Below, piece after piece: positions 8,320 through 10,618 of a stretch of 10,618 nt of DNA. The stretch lies in the NCBI GenBank assembly GCA_049509675.1, contig JBEKZQ010000209.1, forward strand, positions 1 through 10,618, in the 5' to 3' direction. Position 1 is the stretch's first letter. Every line of letters begins with the position of its first letter. Source of the DNA: JBEKZQ01 sp049509675. Its GTDB lineage: Bacteria; Planctomycetota; Planctomycetia; Pirellulales; Thermoguttaceae. Position numbers and translations under genes: made by a program. The notes below the pieces were generated by a model. It did no database searches, was not told where the DNA came from, and saw nothing but the letters and a program-made list of their open reading frames with translations.

Positions 8320-8338
8320 TTGGGGGTCCCACCCCCGA
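8320..8338. terminator. GC-rich hairpin between speB and the DUF4160 gene
   Basis: GGGGGT (8322-8327), loop CCC, and ACCCCC (8331-8336) form a perfect 6-bp stem that extends by a T-G and a T-A pair to 8 bp. It could end speB transcription. No T-run follows, so a terminator role is tentative. Confidence 0.35.
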
Positions 8339-8381
8339 ACGTACCTCTGGACGGCGACTGCGCACGGTGGCAAAATAATAG

Positions 8382-8391
8382 AGGAGGGAGG
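8382..8391 (+). promoter_or_regulatory. Strong purine-rich ribosome binding site fixing the DUF4160 start
   Basis: AGGAGGGAGG ends 9 bases before the ATG at 8401. It is the best Shine-Dalgarno sequence in the window and rules out the in-frame upstream ATG at 8257, whose extra 48 codons would cover the hairpin at 8320-8338. Confidence 0.75.
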
Positions 8392-8400
8392 ACAAATCGA

Positions 8401-8655
8401 ATGCCCGTGATCGCCCGATTCTATGGTATCGTAATCAAGATGTATTTCAGTCAGTCTGAACACGGGGTTCCGCATTTCCACGCGATTTACGGCGAGTTCA
8501 ACGCCGTGTTTGGCATCGAGACGCAGGAAATGCTGGAGGGTGACCTTCCGGTCCGCGCGCAGCGTTTGGTCAAGGAGTGGACCGCGGTGTTCTCGCGGGA
8601 GTTGCTCGACATGTGGAACCGGCAGGAGTTCCGGCAACTTCCGGGATTGGAGTGA
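8401..8655 (+). CDS. DUF4160 family protein
   Basis: The 84-residue protein matches the DUF4160 pattern: MPVIARFYGIVIKMY at the start, then HGVPHFHAIYGE (21-32) with its HFHA core, and a helical second half ending in a Trp/Arg-rich segment (WNRQEF, 72-77). The function is not established. The His-rich motif is the most conserved feature and may be catalytic or structural. It is followed 7 bases later by a DUF2442 gene, a pairing common in bacteria that looks like a small two-gene unit; a toxin-antitoxin role has been suspected for such pairs, but nothing here shows it. The family call is firm and the role unknown. Confidence 0.88.
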   Translation: MPVIARFYGIVIKMYFSQSEHGVPHFHAIYGEFNAVFGIETQEMLEGDLPVRAQRLVKEWTAVFSRELLDMWNRQEFRQLPGLE

Positions 8656-8662
8656 TCGGAAC

Positions 8663-8947
8663 ATGGAAAGAATTCCAGGAATTGCCGGTGTCGAACCCGT
8701 CGGGCAAGCCGAACTGCTTGTTCGCTTCGAGAATGGTGTCGAAAAGACCTACGACTGTCGACCCCTGTTGGGCCGTCCGCAGTTCCGCTTGCTCGCTGAC
8801 GCGGCGTTTTTCCGCGCCGTTCGAGTGGATCCGGGCGGCTATGGGATCTCTTGGAGCGATGATATCGACCTTAGCGAGTACGAATTGTGGATCCGCGGAA
8901 CAGCGCCGGCCAAAGAAGCGGCGCGGCCAGAAGGGCATGCAGGATAA
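8663..8947 (+). CDS. DUF2442 family protein
   Basis: The 94-residue protein fits DUF2442: a beta-rich core with LLVRFENGVEKTYD (18-31), a central LADAAFFRAV (44-53), and the hallmark GGYGISWSDDIDLS (58-71) followed by ELW (74-76). The last 15 or so residues are Ala/Lys/Glu-rich and outside the domain. It is the second gene of a pair with DUF4160, sharing one transcript (7-base gap). The ATG at 8663 follows GATCGGAAC, a weak ribosome binding site, so expression may depend on reinitiation after the first gene. The molecular function is unknown. Confidence 0.88.
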   Translation: MERIPGIAGVEPVGQAELLVRFENGVEKTYDCRPLLGRPQFRLLADAAFFRAVRVDPGGYGISWSDDIDLSEYELWIRGTAPAKEAARPEGHAG

Positions 8948-8982
8948 GGCCGGATTCCCCGGATTCGCTTCCCCGGGGGACG

Positions 8983-9021
8983 CATGACTTGATTCGCGCG
9001 GCGCTTGGAAAATAAGTCATG
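8983..9021. repeat. 8-bp inverted repeat between convergent genes
   Basis: CATGACTT (8983-8990) and AAGTCATG (9014-9021) are exact reverse complements around a 23-base loop. Just upstream, TTCCCCGG occurs twice (8955-8962 and 8969-8976), the second within TCCCCGGGGGA. The site lies where rightward and leftward transcripts meet, so a bidirectional stop is possible; the long loop makes this weak. Confidence 0.35.
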
Positions 9022-9069
9022 GTCTCCCCGCCGTTTCGATTGACGGATTCTGTAGCCTGACAAAACGTT

Positions 9070-9654
9070 TCAGCGTCCGGCCGCAAAGCGCTTGCGGACC
9101 GTGGCCCGCACTTCGTCGAGCCAGCCGGCCCGCTGCTGGGGCGTGCTGAGAATGATCGACTCGAAGTTGCGGCGATAGACGTCCTGGAGGCCGCAGAACT
9201 GGAAGACGCAGGCCTTCCATAGATTGTCCAGCGGATCGCCAAAGAGCTTCAACTCGTCTTCGCGCGGCGTGTTCGAGGTGGTGAACACCGTGGCCGTCTT
9301 GCCGCGCAACAGTCCGATCACTCCCTGCGGGCCGAACTCGTAGGCCACGCCCTGCCGCAGCACGCGGTCCAGCCAGCCCTTGAGGATTGCCGGCGGCTGG
9401 GCCCACCAGTTCGGATGCACGACGAGATAGCCGTCGGCCGCAGTCAGTTCGCGGCAGTGCAGGGCCACGACCGAATCCATGGGCGAGCCCTTGGGGATCT
9501 CGGCGTCGGCGAGGATCGGGTCGAACCGCTCCTGATAAAGATCGTGAAAGAGAACTTCATGGCCGGAGGCGCGCAGTTCGTCGGCGGCCGTCTCGGCGAT
9601 GGCGTGGCAAAAACTGCCTTTCCGCTGGTGTGCCAGGATGAGCAGGATGTTCAT
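9070..9654 (-). CDS. Flavodoxin-fold NAD(P)H-dependent oxidoreductase (quinone reductase-like)
   Basis: This 194-residue protein belongs to the Flavodoxin_2 group (NQO/KefF-like), FMN- or FAD-dependent enzymes that transfer two electrons from NAD(P)H to quinones or similar acceptors in the cytoplasm. The N-terminus MNILLILAHQRKGSF (1-15) is the flavin-phosphate loop after the first strand. HPNWWAQPPAILKGWLDRVL (80-99) is the diagnostic family motif, followed by AYEF and TTSNTPRE (125-132) near the isoalloxazine site. The ATG at 9654 starts exactly at this fold; a longer reading upstream lies in another frame of the phosphorylase gene. It begins 14 bases after the stop of the phosphorylase, so the two are probably co-transcribed, although no shared pathway is evident. 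The natural acceptor is unknown. Confidence 0.88.
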   Translation of the reverse strand: MNILLILAHQRKGSFCHAIAETAADELRASGHEVLFHDLYQERFDPILADAEIPKGSPMDSVVALHCRELTAADGYLVVHPNWWAQPPAILKGWLDRVLRQGVAYEFGPQGVIGLLRGKTATVFTTSNTPREDELKLFGDPLDNLWKACVFQFCGLQDVYRRNFESIILSTPQQRAGWLDEVRATVRKRFAAGR

Positions 9655-9668
9655 GGAAGCCGTTTCCC

Positions 9669-10618
9669 TTATCGGTTCCCCATGTCGCAACTCAGTCCGC
9701 CCGAGGCCGGCAAATAGGAGTAGCGCACATAGTCGGCGACCATGCGATCGGCGCTGAATCGCCAACCCAGCGAACTGATCGAGTTCATCATCCGCCGGAT
9801 CCAATGCCTGGGCAGGCCGTCGATGTCGCGGTCGTAATACAAGGGGATGACCTCTTCGGAGAGGACGCGGTGCAGATTGACGGCGTCGCGGGCGTCGGTG
9901 ATGCGGTCGTCGACGTGCTGGGTGCCGCGGCCGATGGCGAAGCCGTTGGAGCCGTCGAAGGCCTCGGCCCACCAACCGTCGAGGATCGACAGGTTCAGGG
10001 CCCCGTTCAAGACGGCCTTCTCGCCGCTGGTGCCGGAGGCCTCCAGCGGCCGCCGCGGGGTGTTCAGCCACACGTCCACCCCCTGGATCAGGTGCCGGCA
10101 GACGTTGATGTCGTAGTCTTCGATGAATACGATGCGGCCGGCGAAGCGCGGATCGAACCGCAGGTTGGCGATCTTCTTGATCAACTGTTTGCCGGGCTCG
10201 TCGGCCGGGTGGGCCTTGCCGGCGAAGATGAACTGCACCGGGTGCTCCGCGTGGTTGATCATCTCCGCCAGGCGATCCGGGTTGTAGAGGATCAGGTCGG
10301 CCCGCTTGTAGGTGGCGAAACGCCGGGCGAAGCCGATGGTCAGCACGTTGGGATCGAGGATGTTACGGGCAGCCTCGACCGCCTCGTCGCTCTCGCCGCG
10401 GCGGCGGCACTGGCGGCTGACGCGGCGGCGGACGAACGCCAACAGCAGGTTCTTCAGCGCGTAGTGCGTCTCCCACAACTCGCCCGGATCGATGGCATGG
10501 ATCCCCTGCCAGATCTCGGGGTCGCTGAGGTGGGCCATCCAGCCGGGCTGGAAGTTGCGGTCGTAGAGTTGCATCATCTGGTAGGCGAGCCAGGTGGGGA
10601 TGTGCACGCCGTTGGTGA
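9669..10618 (-). CDS. glgP: Alpha-glucan (glycogen) phosphorylase, C-terminal part
   Basis: The enzyme cleaves alpha-1,4-glucan ends with phosphate to release glucose-1-phosphate and uses pyridoxal phosphate. The reading frame enters at the right edge with TNGVHIPTW, a hallmark of the shorter alpha-glucan phosphorylase family, and runs about 315 residues to TAA at 9671-9669. Phosphate- and cofactor-site motifs follow: FARRFATYKRADL, FAGKAHPAD, and NTPRRPLEASGTSGEKAVLN, whose Lys (codon 10019-10017) aligns with the PLP-binding lysine. NLSILDGWWAEAF follows, as in the family. The residue before that Lys is Glu rather than the more usual Met or Gln. The N-terminal half is beyond the window. The role is glycogen or maltodextrin turnover; it is probably co-transcribed with the oxidoreductase downstream. 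Confidence 0.95.
   Translation of the reverse strand, partial: TNGVHIPTWLAYQMMQLYDRNFQPGWMAHLSDPEIWQGIHAIDPGELWETHYALKNLLLAFVRRRVSRQCRRRGESDEAVEAARNILDPNVLTIGFARRFATYKRADLILYNPDRLAEMINHAEHPVQFIFAGKAHPADEPGKQLIKKIANLRFDPRFAGRIVFIEDYDINVCRHLIQGVDVWLNTPRRPLEASGTSGEKAVLNGALNLSILDGWWAEAFDGSNGFAIGRGTQHVDDRITDARDAVNLHRVLSEEVIPLYYDRDIDGLPRHWIRRMMNSISSLGWRFSADRMVADYVRYSYLPASGGLSCDMGNR

Noticed and set aside
8257..8400. Upstream start at 8257 for the DUF4160 gene
   Set aside because: The extra 48 residues do not belong to the family, they cover intergenic hairpins, and a strong ribosome binding site precedes the ATG at 8401.
9655..10071. Upstream extension of the oxidoreductase frame to 10071
   Set aside because: The extension overlaps the phosphorylase gene in another frame and is Arg/Pro/His-rich; the flavodoxin fold begins exactly at the ATG at 9654.

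Overview
The window looks like the chromosome of a high-GC bacterium. The housekeeping genes (mutS, speB, glgP) are roughly 65% GC by eye. The gene styles, together with the DUF4160/DUF2442 pair and the short-type alpha-glucan phosphorylase, would fit a planctomycete of the Pirellulales type; that assignment is inferred from general resemblance, not from a marker gene.

Layout. Positions 1-2250 (minus strand) hold the first 750 codons of mutS, whose C-terminus lies off the left edge. A 303-base divergent intergenic region (2251-2553) contains two small hairpins, a perfect TATAAT box framed by a 10-bp inverted repeat, and an overlapping short palindrome. Positions 2554-7256 (plus strand) hold a compact four-gene operon of visibly lower GC: a C5-cytosine DNA methyltransferase, a 715-residue protein carrying two GHKL ATPase modules (an N-terminal MORC/MutL-like one and a C-terminal histidine-kinase one), a response regulator with a long effector domain I do not recognise, and a Vsr-type endonuclease. 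Positions 7338-8243 hold an agmatinase/ureohydrolase, and 8401-8947 a DUF4160-DUF2442 pair. Convergent to these, on the minus strand, are a flavodoxin-fold NAD(P)H oxidoreductase (9070-9654) and, upstream of it in the same orientation, the C-terminal part of an alpha-glucan phosphorylase (9669 to the right edge).

The most interesting part is the four-gene island. The gene set is that of a restriction-modification or anti-phage module: a DNA-modifying enzyme, a DNA-nicking enzyme of the PD-(D/E)XK-like Vsr fold, and a MORC-like ATPase of the kind that comparative genomics has tied to R-M operons. Here the ATPase is fused to an apparently intact histidine-kinase core and is translationally coupled (ATGA overlap) to a receiver-domain protein with intact phosphorylation residues. 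No conventional restriction endonuclease or helicase is visible. I infer that a phosphorelay links sensing by the ATPase to an unknown effector domain and to Vsr. The island abuts mutS, whose repair pathway interacts with Vsr in E. coli, but that neighbourhood may be chance.

No tRNA, rRNA, CRISPR array, insertion sequence or integrase was seen.
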